NCBI GenBank assembly: GCA_965230185.1
Contig: OZ245995.1
Location: 5,456,001-5,520,000, forward strand
Origin: Motiliproteus sp965230185
Lineage (GTDB): Bacteria > Pseudomonadota > Gammaproteobacteria > Pseudomonadales > Balneatricaceae
Length of the DNA: 64,000 bases
Reading direction: 5' to 3'
Shown here: positions 25,058 through 34,203 of the stretch, piece after piece
How positions within the stretch are numbered: position 1 is the stretch's first letter
How the letters are laid out: each line of letters opens with the position of its first letter
Made by a program: the position numbers and the translations under genes
The notes under the pieces: model-generated
Databases searched by the model: none
What the model saw: the letters and a program-made list of their open reading frames with translations, nothing else
Told to the model about the DNA's origin: nothing

Positions 25058-25086
25058 TTTATAGAGAGTGGCGGGGGAATAGTCAA
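25058..25086 (-). promoter_or_regulatory. Sigma70-type promoter of bluB leader
   Basis: On the minus strand, TTGACT (25081-25086) and TATAAA (25058-25063) are separated by exactly 17 bases. The start point would fall near 25050, just before the riboswitch begins. Confidence 0.75.
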
Positions 25087-25186
25087 CTGCAGATCAGGGC
25101 CCTGCTGCTATGCTACAGGGTGCATTCGCTTCTCCGCCCGTTAATGTCGTTCTGGGGACATTTCCTGCAGTCCCGGGAGGCCGCTG

Positions 25187-26272
25187 ATGAACCATTTATC
25201 CCCGCCGATATCCGCTTCGGCATCCTTGTCCACAAGCGATCACAACGAGCGTCCGAATCCGGTACTGGTTGAGGTCCTTCGTGGAGACCTGGTGGAGAGT
25301 CGCCATCGCGGCAGCCTGGTGATCTGCGATCGCCACGGACAGGTTGTGCTGGCCGCCGGAGACTATCAGCGCCGGGTCTATGGCCGCTCTGCCATCAAAT
25401 GCCTGCAGGCGCTGCCGCTGATAGAAAGCGGTGCCGCCGATCACTTTGCCCTGGGTAACAGAGAACTGGCGCTGGCCTGCGCCAGCCACGGCGGAGAACC
25501 GGCCCACGTTGAATGCGTAACCCGCTGGCTCAGCAGGATCGGCTGCTCGCCACAGGACCTGGAGTGTGGCAGCCAGCCACCAATGCACCCGGCCTCAGCC
25601 GAGGCGCTGACCGCCATCGGCGAAGCACCGGGCCCGCTCCACAATAACTGCTCCGGTAAGCATGCCGGCTTTCTCAGCATCGCCCGCCACCAGGGCATTC
25701 CCACCAGCGGCTATATCGACGAATCCCATCCGGTACAACAGCAGGTGGAGGCGGCGATAGCCGCCATGTGCGGACAGGATCTGGCCCGGGCGCCACGAGG
25801 AACCGATGGCTGCGGCATTCCGGTCATCGCTCTGCCGCTGTTCGGTATCGCCCTGGCCATGGCTCGTTTTGCCGATCCCCGGGAGCTGCCTGAATCCCGG
25901 CGCAATGCCTGCGAGCGACTAAGGGCTGCGATCGCCGCCGAGCCCTTTATGATCGCTGGCAGTGACCGTCTCTGCAGTCGACTGATCAGGGCCAGTCAGG
26001 GCCGGGCGCTGGTTAAGACCGGTGCCGAAGGCGTCTATACAGCGATCATACCGGAGACCGGGCTTGGGGTTGCAGTCAAGGCGGACGATGGAGCGAGCCG
26101 TGCCGCAGAGGTGATTATCAGTACGCTGCTGCGGCAAATGGAGCTGTTGCCCGACAGCGATGATGAAGAACTGACCGCGCTGACCGCCCCCCCGCTGTTC
26201 AACCGGGCCGGACGTAGGATTGGTCAGCTGCGCATGGTGGCGGCAAATTTCAGCGGCCCGGAGTGCAGCTGA
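25187..26272 (+). CDS. L-asparaginase, R. etli type II family
   Basis: A 361-residue asparaginase of the family typified by the Rhizobium etli thermolabile enzyme, unrelated in fold to E. coli AnsA/AnsB. Signature regions: VEVLRGDLVESRHRGSLVI near the N-terminus, GRSAIKCLQALPLIE, ALACASHGGEPAHV, and NNCSGKHAGFLSIARHQG near residue 150, followed by GTDGCGIPVIALP. It should release ammonia and aspartate from asparagine in the cytoplasm; there is no signal peptide. GGGAGG precedes the ATG. It is divergent from bluB and overlaps the convergent PAS-GGDEF-EAL gene by 23 bases. Confidence 0.88.
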   Translation: MNHLSPPISASASLSTSDHNERPNPVLVEVLRGDLVESRHRGSLVICDRHGQVVLAAGDYQRRVYGRSAIKCLQALPLIESGAADHFALGNRELALACASHGGEPAHVECVTRWLSRIGCSPQDLECGSQPPMHPASAEALTAIGEAPGPLHNNCSGKHAGFLSIARHQGIPTSGYIDESHPVQQQVEAAIAAMCGQDLARAPRGTDGCGIPVIALPLFGIALAMARFADPRELPESRRNACERLRAAIAAEPFMIAGSDRLCSRLIRASQGRALVKTGAEGVYTAIIPETGLGVAVKADDGASRAAEVIISTLLRQMELLPDSDDEELTALTAPPLFNRAGRRIGQLRMVAANFSGPECS

Positions 26273-28724
26273 TGCAGCTGTCGGTAAAGCGACAGGCGCT
26301 GAGCGGACGGCCAAACAGATAGCCCTGCAGCAGGTTACAGCCCCTGGCCATAAGATAATCGGCTTCTTCGGTGGTCTCCACCCCCTCAGCGATCACTTCC
26401 AGCCCCAGCCCGTGGGCCATCAGAATGATGGTGTTGACCAGGGTCATCCGCTGGGCGTTATCAATGATTCCTCCTACAAAGCTGCGATCGATCTTCAGGG
26501 TATCGAACGGAAAGTGCTCGAGATACGCCAGCGACGAGTATCCGGTTCCGAAATCGTCGATCGAAAGCCGCACTCCCATTGCCTTCAGTCGGTTAAGAAT
26601 GATGCCGGTCCGCGAGCGTTTTTTCAGCAGCACACCTTCGGTGATCTCGATCTCCAGGCAGTGGGCCGGTAATCCGGTTTCCGACAGCACCCGGGCCACG
26701 GTTTCCACCAGCGCACCGCTCTGAAACTGCCGCGGCGATACGTTCACCGCCACCCGAAAATCGGAGTGGTCAGGCGACAGCCAGGCCATCGCCTGATGGC
26801 AGGCCTGCTCGATCACCCATTCACCGATCGGTACGATCAGCCCGGTCGCTTCCGCCAGTGGAATAAAGCGGTCCGGCGGTACTGAACCCAGCTCCGGGGA
26901 GTGCCAGCGCAGCAGGGCTTCAGCACCGACCACCGCCCCGGTGTCGCCGTCGATCAGCGGCTGATAGTGAAGCTCCAGCTGTTCACGCACCAGCGCCTTT
27001 CGCAGCAACCCTTCCATAAACAGGCGCTGCTCGGCACTCTCATTCATGCTGTGATTATAGAAACAGTAACCGTCACGTCCCCGGGCCTTGGCCTGATACA
27101 TGGCTGCATCGGCCTGGCGCAGCAGCACCTGGTTCTCTTCACCATCGTCAGGGAAGATGGCGATACCGATACTGGCGGTGGTGATCAGATCCCGTCGCTC
27201 GATCACGAAGGGAGCCTTGAAGACATCCACGATCTTCTGGGCCACGGTCTCCGCGGCGTTAAGACTGTCCAGCTCTCCCATAATCACCAGAAATTCATCA
27301 CCGCCGAAGCGAGCCACGGTGTCTTTCGCCCGCACGGCTCCCCGCAGCCGTGACGCCGCTTCCACCAGCAGCTGATCACCGTATTCATGACCAAGAGTGT
27401 CGTTGACCGCCTTGAACTCGTCCAGGTCAACAAACATCAGCGCCACTTTCCGATTACGGCGACGGGCGCTGAGCAGTTCCTGGCTGAGCCGGTCCCGGGC
27501 CAGCGAACGATTGGGAAGATCGGTCAGGCTGTCGAAACTGGCCTGATAAAGGATGCGCTGTTCCTGCTCCTTACGCAGGCTAATATCGTTGCAGATCACC
27601 AGATAATGGCTGGCACCGCCGTCCGCGGTGGTCACCACCGAAGCACTGAGCTGCTGCCAGTAACTGCGGCCATCCGGGCGCCGGTTGAGAACCTCGCCCC
27701 GCCACTCCCGGTCGTCGGCCAGCGCCGTCATCATCCGGCCGAATTCGTCCCGGGCCTGCTCCCCCTGAAAATCGGTCAGCTGCCGGCCTCTCATCTTCGT
27801 GGCGCTGCACCCGCTCATCACTTCCATCGCTGGATTGATATACTCGATCAGGCCAGCGGTATCGGTAATGACGATTGCCGAGGGGCTCTGTTCGACGGCC
27901 TGGGAGAGTTTGCGCAGGCTCTGCTCGGCCCGTTTGCTTTCGGTCAGATCGCGGATGGAGGTGACCCGTACCGACATCTCTCCCATCTGACTGTGCTTGG
28001 AGTAGATCTCCATCGGGAAGGTGGAGCCGTCCTGGCGCAGTCCATTCACCTCATAGGGCTTCTCATAGTGGTCCCTGACTTTTGCCTTCGCCAGCTCCAC
28101 ATGTCGGGGATCGATCACCTCCCAGGCGAACATCCGGGTAAACTGCTGGTAGCTGTAACCGAACATTTTCTGGGCAGCCAGATTGCAGTCCAGAATCTGT
28201 CCCTGATGATGAATAAAAATGGCTTCGGTGCCGACATCGGATAACCGTCTGAAGCGATCCTCACTCTCCGCGAGCCGCTGTTGAAACAGGTATCGCTCGG
28301 TGATATCACGGGCAATGCCGTCGGTACCAAAAACACGTCCTTCTTTACCTGTCCGCAACCGGGCATGAATCGCTACCAGCACCTCATGACCATCCCGGTG
28401 CCGCAACGCAGCTTCACCCCGAATATGGGTTCCTTTCTGCGCCCTCAGTCTCTGGTGGAAGTCCCGGTACTGTTCAGGATCGATGTACAGATCAGCCAGT
28501 GGCGTGCCCAGCAGCTGTGCCACCGGATAACCCAGCAACTCCTCGGCATAGTCGGATGCGGCACTGATACGGCCCTGCTCATCGGTGCGATAGAACAGAT
28601 CCGGCAGGGTACGTATCACATCGGTAAAATCCATCGTCTCGACGGCGACAGACTCAACCCCTTCTTCGCCAGGAGAACTGGTCGACTCAGGCCCAACGTC
28701 CTTACTGCTTTTTCTCGCGTTCAT
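26250..28724 (-). CDS. PAS-PAS-PAS-GGDEF-EAL bifunctional c-di-GMP enzyme
   Basis: An 824-residue soluble protein without transmembrane segments. Three PAS domains (about residues 30-150, 155-275, 280-395) are followed by GGDEF (about 400-560) and EAL (about 575-815). The cyclase motif is intact (ARFGGDEF) with I-site RAKD. The phosphodiesterase motifs are also intact: EALLRW, EITEGVLL, IDDFGTGYSSLAYLEHFP, KIDRSF and VIAEGVET. Both activities are therefore possible, with one usually dominating. The PAS domains imply a cytoplasmic redox or small-molecule signal. ATG 28724; the upstream region to 28930 holds a terminator belonging to the next gene. Confidence 0.95.
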   Translation of the reverse strand: MNARKSSKDVGPESTSSPGEEGVESVAVETMDFTDVIRTLPDLFYRTDEQGRISAASDYAEELLGYPVAQLLGTPLADLYIDPEQYRDFHQRLRAQKGTHIRGEAALRHRDGHEVLVAIHARLRTGKEGRVFGTDGIARDITERYLFQQRLAESEDRFRRLSDVGTEAIFIHHQGQILDCNLAAQKMFGYSYQQFTRMFAWEVIDPRHVELAKAKVRDHYEKPYEVNGLRQDGSTFPMEIYSKHSQMGEMSVRVTSIRDLTESKRAEQSLRKLSQAVEQSPSAIVITDTAGLIEYINPAMEVMSGCSATKMRGRQLTDFQGEQARDEFGRMMTALADDREWRGEVLNRRPDGRSYWQQLSASVVTTADGGASHYLVICNDISLRKEQEQRILYQASFDSLTDLPNRSLARDRLSQELLSARRRNRKVALMFVDLDEFKAVNDTLGHEYGDQLLVEAASRLRGAVRAKDTVARFGGDEFLVIMGELDSLNAAETVAQKIVDVFKAPFVIERRDLITTASIGIAIFPDDGEENQVLLRQADAAMYQAKARGRDGYCFYNHSMNESAEQRLFMEGLLRKALVREQLELHYQPLIDGDTGAVVGAEALLRWHSPELGSVPPDRFIPLAEATGLIVPIGEWVIEQACHQAMAWLSPDHSDFRVAVNVSPRQFQSGALVETVARVLSETGLPAHCLEIEITEGVLLKKRSRTGIILNRLKAMGVRLSIDDFGTGYSSLAYLEHFPFDTLKIDRSFVGGIIDNAQRMTLVNTIILMAHGLGLEVIAEGVETTEEADYLMARGCNLLQGYLFGRPLSACRFTDSCISCTPGR

Positions 28725-28892
28725 GGCGTTGTCCGGTTATTAAGGAGAGAGAGGTTTCGGGCGTTCTGACGGATGATGCCGGCCTCAGGTAGCAGATACC
28801 GACAGGTTAGCCGACGATAACAACAAACAGCATAACAATAGCGGATTCAGAATCAATCGGCAGGCTGACCGGGCCGGAATATGACCGATATC

Positions 28893-28918
28893 AAAAAAAG
28901 AAGGGGCGAATGCCCCTT
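28893..28918 (-). terminator. Rho-independent terminator after STAS-like gene
   Basis: AAGGGGC-GAAT-GCCCCTT at 28901-28918 followed, on the minus strand, by a run of T (complement of 28893-28899). It lies 11 bases after the stop codon of the gene at 28930-29289. Confidence 0.88.
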
Positions 28919-28929
28919 CCGGTAAAGGA

Positions 28930-29289
28930 TCAGTGTTTTACCCATTCCTTCGCATCATCGATCCGTTCAGAATCCCAGAACTGAACCTCAGCGTGGGTTA
29001 AGGGCTTGAGGTAACGGGTCAGTTTCTCCTGCCAGGGCTGATCACCGACCAGTGCAATTCTTTCGATCGCGTCACGGGTTTTCAGTGCCAGCACCAGCTC
29101 ATCCCAGGCGGCATGCATTTCCCAGCCTTCGAAGTTCTCCATCTTCCAGAGCAGGTTAATCTTGCCTGATTTCTCAATGGCATCCTCGACCTGAGGGATA
29201 AAGACGGTCTGATATTCGAAGTCGGTCAGCTTACCGCTGGCAACAAAGCCCAGGGTACCGTCATCACTGTCGTAAATTCTCTGGATCAT
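28930..29289 (-). CDS. SpoIIAA-like STAS/lipid-binding family protein
   Basis: A 119-residue soluble protein of the SpoIIAA-like family (STAS/CRAL-TRIO-like fold). Supporting segments are LGFVASGKLTDFEYQTVFIP, INLLWKMENFEGWEMHAAWD, IERIALVGDQPWQEKLT and the C-terminal PLTHAEVQFWDSERIDDAKE. Members of this family are common and poorly characterised, and a regulatory or ligand-binding role is only inferred. The start at 29289 follows GGAGGAGG with good spacing; the longer frame to 29361 is non-coding in character. It is monocistronic, with its own intrinsic terminator. Confidence 0.8.
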   Translation of the reverse strand: MIQRIYDSDDGTLGFVASGKLTDFEYQTVFIPQVEDAIEKSGKINLLWKMENFEGWEMHAAWDELVLALKTRDAIERIALVGDQPWQEKLTRYLKPLTHAEVQFWDSERIDDAKEWVKH

Positions 29290-29535
29290 CGCTAACCTCC
29301 TCCACCTTCCACCAGATACAAAAGGTGTGTAAATAAGCATATTCCATGGTTGCAGAAACAAGAGGAAAAGAATTCATCAACCGGAGAATTTTATGGAAAT
29401 GGCTGCGATGTCCCGACAACGGCACGGCCGGACAGGTATTATTATTCCTCCTGAGCGACCGGAGGGAACCATGTCCCGGCCATTCCTGCTGATTTCTGCA
29501 TTCCCTTATCCGCGGACAATCGGGAGACCTTACCG

Positions 29536-30567
29536 ATGAGCCGGCTGACCCGCTATCGCCTGCGCCTGTACGCCCTGCTGGTTACACTGTCGGTTCTCGC
29601 CGGACTGATCAACGGCTGGCTGGTTTACGATCCGGCCGGCCCGGACCCGTCATCGAATATGCTGCTGACCGGCGTTAACTGGTTGCTGGGCAGCATGCTC
29701 TACCTGGGTTTTGAGCTGTTCTTTCTGCGAAGTCGCTTCGGCGCTCCCATCCGCCGCATGTACTTTCTCACCGCCATAGCAGTCAAAGCAGGCGTTCTTA
29801 TCGCGGTGGTGATCCTGTCCTCGCTGCTGGGGCAACTGATTGTCCATGGGCAGATCAGTTTCAACTTCCTGATCGATCCCGCGTTTCTGCAGGTGGTGCT
29901 GATCGTCTTTCTGGTGGCGACACTGCTGCTGACCATCACCCAGATCGTTCGCATTATCGGTGCCCGGGTGCTGATCAACTTTATCCTCGGCAGGTATCAC
30001 CGCCCGGTTCGGGAGCAAACGCTGTTTATGTTTCTGGACCTGGCCAACTCCACCGCCCTGACCCGTCAGCTGGGAGATATCGGTGTTCAGACCATGATCA
30101 CCCGCTTCTTCTTCGATATCACCGAGCCAATCATCGAGTATGGCGGTGAAATCCATCGCTATGTCGGCGACCAGGTTGTCATTACCTGGCCGCTGGGCAC
30201 GGCGCTGCAGAACCAGCGAGCCGTGCAGTGCTATTTTGCCATCCGGGCCTGTATCGCCGACCGCAGCGACCAGTATCGAAGCCGTTTCGGCACCGTGCCC
30301 GGTTTTCGAGCCGGCCTCCATGGCGGTCCGGTGGTTGTCAGTGAATGCGGCGATAAAAAACAGGAGATCTCCTACTTTGGCGACACCGTCAATACCGCTG
30401 CCCGGATCGAACAGCAGTGTAAGGAACTGGACTGCCCGCTGCTGATTTCTGCCGAGCTACTCCGGCACGTCGAGCTTCCGGAGGGCTACAGGGCCGAATC
30501 CCGCGGTATTGTCCGACTGAAGGGACGAGAGCAGGACAGCGAACTGTTTACGGTCACCGAAGTCTGA
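29536..30567 (+). CDS. Membrane class III adenylate/guanylate cyclase
   Basis: A 343-residue cyclase with four predicted transmembrane helices in the first half (about residues 9-30, 42-64, 76-103, 116-138) and a class III catalytic domain from about 160. The two metal-binding aspartates are in FLDLANST (Asp168) and RYVGDQVV (Asp212). EISYFGDTVNTAARIE carries the conserved Asn/Arg transition-state residues. A basic pair (DKKQEISYFGD) is where the adenine-selecting lysine lies, so cAMP is more likely than cGMP. The architecture of four helices plus cyclase recalls Rhizobium-type membrane cyclases. The effector is unknown. No adjacent cyclic-nucleotide-binding protein was found. Confidence 0.9.
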   Translation: MSRLTRYRLRLYALLVTLSVLAGLINGWLVYDPAGPDPSSNMLLTGVNWLLGSMLYLGFELFFLRSRFGAPIRRMYFLTAIAVKAGVLIAVVILSSLLGQLIVHGQISFNFLIDPAFLQVVLIVFLVATLLLTITQIVRIIGARVLINFILGRYHRPVREQTLFMFLDLANSTALTRQLGDIGVQTMITRFFFDITEPIIEYGGEIHRYVGDQVVITWPLGTALQNQRAVQCYFAIRACIADRSDQYRSRFGTVPGFRAGLHGGPVVVSECGDKKQEISYFGDTVNTAARIEQQCKELDCPLLISAELLRHVELPEGYRAESRGIVRLKGREQDSELFTVTEV

Positions 30568-30655
30568 GCGGACAGGCTTCCTTCAACTGCCACCCGGCTT
30601 TGCGTTAAAATCGCTGATGATAACTGCATCCTGCCCCAACGATCCGGAACCATCG

Positions 30656-30871
30656 ATGTCTGAGCCGATACCTGAAAAACTGCCCCGCCCCGTCAAACCC
30701 GGACCCGGTGAATGCTGCGGGGGCGGTAGTTGCTGCCCCTGCGTCTGGGATGCTTATTTCGAAGATCTGAGAAAGTGGCAGCAGCAGGAAGGCATTCTGC
30801 CCGGCTCCGCTGCAGACACAGAGCCGGCCACTACCGGGGACGAGATCGATCCCGATCGCTTTTATCGCTGA
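30656..30871 (+). CDS. Oxidoreductase-like domain small protein (PF09791-type)
   Basis: A 71-residue protein with the compact Cys-rich signature of the 'oxidoreductase-like' N-terminal domain: PGECCGGGSCCPCVWDAYFE, followed by DLRKWQQQ. Five cysteines in 13 residues suggest metal or redox chemistry, but the function is not established. The start at 30656 precedes MSEPIPEKLPRP; an upstream ATG at 30617 is less family-like. It overlaps the convergent zinc-ribbon gene by ten bases. Confidence 0.75.
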   Translation: MSEPIPEKLPRPVKPGPGECCGGGSCCPCVWDAYFEDLRKWQQQEGILPGSAADTEPATTGDEIDPDRFYR

Positions 30872-31779
30872 GGCTCTGCCGTTATCAGTTGCTGACAGAG
30901 TGCGCGCACGGCCTGAGCCGCCGGATCCGGCAACGGGATGCTCCTGAGGCGGGCGATATTGTCCGGACTGAAAAACAACCGTCCCGCTTCAATCAGCTGT
31001 TCCGCCTGGATAAAACAGGCCTCCACCTCATCGGCCCACTGCACCGGTACCCGAACCCCCTGGCCCGCCGCTGCCGAACCGGCTTTCTGATCCAGTTTTG
31101 TCAGCGGTTTCAGAATCCGCTCCATCAGCAGATTCCGGATATCGCCGGTCAGGACCTCCAGCCCCTGAAGTTGCTCGATATCCTGCAGCTGCCCGTCACT
31201 GGCATTGCTGTCGATCAGCGACGCAAAGGTGGCCCCCTCCTCGCCATGCTGTCGCAGGTCGTCGAGAGCGCTCTTCAGTTCCGCCGGGCACTGCTTGTGA
31301 AACTGGCTGCTCATCCGAAACAGCCAGTTAGCCCCCTGCTCTGCCTGCTGCAGGGCTTTAACCCGCTCTCTGATGGTCCCGCTCTCAGCGCTGAAAGTTT
31401 CAGCGTCGATCTGCCGGGTGGTCGGTGCCGCTGCGGGCCCCCGCCCCGCTGAACGACCAGCGCTGCCGGTCGCTCCGGCAGAGCTTCGGCGGGCCGCTCG
31501 CGGCGGTTTCAGGGCCTCAGGGTCCAGAAAGCGTCGGGCACAGCTGTCACAGATACTGCATTCACCACCTTCAGAGGTTCGAACCAGAAAGCCCTTCTTA
31601 TGGTTCTGGTAACAGTCGCTGACGGCACAGGCCGCAATCTTTCGGGGAAAGGAGTAGGTCGCCAGCACCTGCCGGAACAACGATCGACGGGGAGGGACGG
31701 ACTCGGCATAGGCCGGTCGTCGGGTAATATCTTCCAGGCTGTTAAGGGTGATTTTCTCGTCGGTGAAAAAACGGGTCAT
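30862..31779 (-). CDS. Cys-rich unknown protein with helical C-terminal region
   Basis: A 305-residue soluble protein that I do not recognise. The N-terminal 90 residues contain a putative zinc site (CAVSDC about 20 residues before CSICDSC). Next is a low-complexity Ala/Arg/Gly linker (about 95-120), then a mostly helical domain of about 180 residues. It has no signal peptide or membrane segment. A perfect 13-bp inverted repeat lies 22 bases upstream of its ATG. It has the look of a cytoplasmic regulator or adaptor in stress or envelope control, but that is a guess from layout only; the next gene upstream on the same strand is a Do-family protease. Confidence 0.7.
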   Translation of the reverse strand: MTRFFTDEKITLNSLEDITRRPAYAESVPPRRSLFRQVLATYSFPRKIAACAVSDCYQNHKKGFLVRTSEGGECSICDSCARRFLDPEALKPPRAARRSSAGATGSAGRSAGRGPAAAPTTRQIDAETFSAESGTIRERVKALQQAEQGANWLFRMSSQFHKQCPAELKSALDDLRQHGEEGATFASLIDSNASDGQLQDIEQLQGLEVLTGDIRNLLMERILKPLTKLDQKAGSAAAGQGVRVPVQWADEVEACFIQAEQLIEAGRLFFSPDNIARLRSIPLPDPAAQAVRALCQQLITAEPQR

Positions 31780-31801
31780 GAGTCATCTGTCCGTCTGCGT
31801 T

Positions 31802-31835
31802 ACTGAGAGGCAGTTCACTGGCACTGCCTCTCAGT
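31802..31835. promoter_or_regulatory. Perfect 13-bp inverted repeat
   Basis: ACTGAGAGGCAGT (31802-31814) and ACTGCCTCTCAGT (31823-31835) are exact reverse complements with an 8-base spacer. It lies 22 bases upstream of the Cys-rich unknown gene and about 90 bases after the Do-protease stop codon. With no T-run it is either an operator, a leader hairpin or a processed transcript end. Confidence 0.55.
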
Positions 31836-31926
31836 AAATTAGCCTCAGCGGATCAAATTTTGAAGTACTCTTTCCGGGAAGTTGAGGCTCAGTTGCCAGA
31901 AAGGCCGATTTTTCGCCTCAGAACCT

Positions 31927-33234
31927 TCACTCGGCCGCCGCCTGGGGTTCCAGCACCAGATAGAGGGTGCCGGAACCTCGCAGCACCAGCAGCAGATTGC
32001 TGTCCTGGCTGATCGCCTGCGCGAACGCCTGCAGGGTGTCGACCTGCTGCTGATTCAGGCTCAGAATCACGTCGCTTTTCTTCAGCCCGGCGCTCGCCAG
32101 CGGCCCGTCAGCGACCACACTGTGTACCCTGACCCCCGGATTACCGGCGTTATCCGTCAGCACCGCGCCGGCGAACTGCAACCCCTGGGTAGTAACCTCT
32201 ACCGCAGATTTCTGCTCGCTGTGAATTTCAGCCGCCACGCTGTAGGCCTCGCCCTTACGCAGGAAACTGACCTGCAGCTCTTTGCTGAGGGTCAGCACCC
32301 CCAGTCGGGATCTGAGTTCGGTCACACTGGCCACCGGCTGGTCATTGATCCCGGTAATGATATCGCCGGTCAGCATGCCCGCCTTTTCCGCGGCCGATCC
32401 CGGCCCCACCCGCGTCACCACCACGCCCCGGGTATCGTCACTGACACCGAAGGCCCGGCGCAGCGGATCGCTGAGATCCTGAATCGAAACCCCGAGAGTA
32501 CCGCGGGTGACTTCACCATTGCGGGCCAGATGAGAGCTGATCGCCCGCGCCATGTTGCTGGGAATCGCAAAGCCGATCCCGACGCTGCTGCCCTTGGGGG
32601 CGATGATCGCCGTGTTGATCCCGACCAGCTCGCCCTTCAGGTTGATCAGCGCGCCACCGGAATTGCCGGGATTGATCGAAGCGTCGGTCTGAATAAAGTT
32701 CTCGTAGCTTTCGATGCCAAGGCCGGTACGCCCCAGGGCGCTGACGATACCGCTGGTCACGGTCTGACCGATACCGAAGGGGTTACCGATGGCCACCACA
32801 AAGTCGCCGACCCGTAGCTTATCGGAATCCTCCAGCGTCAGCGCGGTCAGGTTGTCAGCCTCGATCTTCAGCAGCGCCAGATCGGCGCCGGGATCGCTGC
32901 CAATCAGCTCCGCTTTAAAGGCCCGACCGTCGGTCAGTGAGATCCTGACCTCATCGGCTTTCGCCACCACGTGGTGGTTGCTGAGAATCAGCCCCTGAGC
33001 CGCATCGACGATGACCCCGGAACCGGCGCTGTTGGAGCGCGGTAGCGGCCGACCTCCGCTCGACGACTTTTTAAAGGTGTTGATATTGACTACCGCAGGT
33101 GCCACCCGCTCGATCAGCGGGGCCAGGCTGGGCAGCATATTGCCCTGAGCATCGGCCGCCGGCAGCGCGGCGGAGACCGTGGCCGGAGTCAATGAGATAA
33201 CAGACAGAACGACAAGCAGACGAATCAGTTTCAT
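31927..33234 (-). CDS. Do-family periplasmic serine protease (DegP/DegQ-like)
   Basis: A 435-residue envelope protease/chaperone. Signal peptide MKLIRLLVVLSVISLTPATV ending near ALA; a trypsin-like domain at about residues 30-230 with the full triad: His in ILSNHHVV, Asp in GADLALLKI, Ser in PGNSGGALI. Two PDZ domains follow (about 240-330 and 345-430), which recognise misfolded C-termini. The size matches DegQ (about 455) rather than single-PDZ DegS, and no membrane anchor is present. It degrades misfolded periplasmic proteins. It is divergent from the TauE-type permease across about 230 bases that contain no gene. Confidence 0.95.
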   Translation of the reverse strand: MKLIRLLVVLSVISLTPATVSAALPAADAQGNMLPSLAPLIERVAPAVVNINTFKKSSSGGRPLPRSNSAGSGVIVDAAQGLILSNHHVVAKADEVRISLTDGRAFKAELIGSDPGADLALLKIEADNLTALTLEDSDKLRVGDFVVAIGNPFGIGQTVTSGIVSALGRTGLGIESYENFIQTDASINPGNSGGALINLKGELVGINTAIIAPKGSSVGIGFAIPSNMARAISSHLARNGEVTRGTLGVSIQDLSDPLRRAFGVSDDTRGVVVTRVGPGSAAEKAGMLTGDIITGINDQPVASVTELRSRLGVLTLSKELQVSFLRKGEAYSVAAEIHSEQKSAVEVTTQGLQFAGAVLTDNAGNPGVRVHSVVADGPLASAGLKKSDVILSLNQQQVDTLQAFAQAISQDSNLLLVLRGSGTLYLVLEPQAAAE

Positions 33235-33468
33235 AGCAGCTTCCGATATTCCAGTTCGGGGTCGGTCTCAGCAGACCGGAGCGGTCCGGGCAGTCCGTTC
33301 CCTCAGGTCAGCATTGTAGCCTATTGGTTCAAGGGCCGGAGGACCGCCGGCCTGGAATTAAGTGTCAGAATTTTCCGGTAATTTCCGATGACCGGTACAG
33401 GTCTGTCTTTATAAAGTGACAAATGTTCCCGGGCTCGATAGATTGACCGCTTTTTTTGCGGATTCACT

Positions 33469-34203
33469 ATGATGTACACCGGCTACGAGCTGCTGGCTCT
33501 GGTTATCGTCACCTGCGGTATTGCCCTGCAGACCTGGATCGGTATCGGTTTCGGACTGCTGTCGGCACCACTGCTTTATCTGCTTAACCCCGGCTACGTG
33601 CCCGGACCGGTGATAATCCTCGGTTTTCTGTTGTCACTGATAGTGGTCATCAGCCAGCGCAATCAGCTCTCCTGGCGCCGTATTCTGCCGGCAATTATTG
33701 CTCGTCTGCCCGGTTCCTGGCTGGGGGCACTGTTGCTGGTATCGATCCCCGGCTGGGCCCTGAGTCTGCTGTTCGGAAGTTCTCTGTTGCTGGCGGTACT
33801 GGTTACCTGGCGTAGCTATAAAGTCACCACCACCCCGGTCACTCTGGCGGTGGGGGGATTTTTCTCGGGGCTGATCGGCACCGCCACCTCGGTCGGCGGC
33901 CCCCCCATCGCGCTGGTCTACCAGGAATCCAGGCGCATAGTGGCCCGTAATGAGATCGCCGCCTTCTTTCTGATCGGCACCCCCATCTCGATTCTGATGC
34001 TGGTCCAGCAGGGCAGTATCGATGCCCACAGTCTGCAGCTGAGCCTGAAGATGCTGCCGGGGCTGATCATCGGCTGGCTGCTGGCACAGCGTTTCGATGG
34101 CTATATCAGCGCCGGTTCGGCAAAACCGGCATTGCTGATCGTCTCGACGGTGTCGGCACTGGTGGTGCTGGTAAAGGGGATCGCGGGATGGCTAGCCGCC
34201 TGA
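33469..34203 (+). CDS. TauE/SafE-family sulfite/organic anion exporter
   Basis: A 244-residue integral membrane protein with seven or eight hydrophobic helices and the duplicated half pattern of the TauE/SafE (DUF81) family. IGIGFGLLSAPLLYLLNPGY occurs in the first half, and FFSGLIGTATSVGGPPIAL in the second, whose GxxxGxxxxxGGPP signature is diagnostic. Such permeases export sulfite, sulfoacetate or related organic anions. No sulfonate catabolic gene is adjacent, so the substrate is open. It starts with two consecutive ATG codons and overlaps the convergent ModE-like regulator by 12 bases. Confidence 0.88.
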   Translation: MMYTGYELLALVIVTCGIALQTWIGIGFGLLSAPLLYLLNPGYVPGPVIILGFLLSLIVVISQRNQLSWRRILPAIIARLPGSWLGALLLVSIPGWALSLLFGSSLLLAVLVTWRSYKVTTTPVTLAVGGFFSGLIGTATSVGGPPIALVYQESRRIVARNEIAAFFLIGTPISILMLVQQGSIDAHSLQLSLKMLPGLIIGWLLAQRFDGYISAGSAKPALLIVSTVSALVVLVKGIAGWLAA

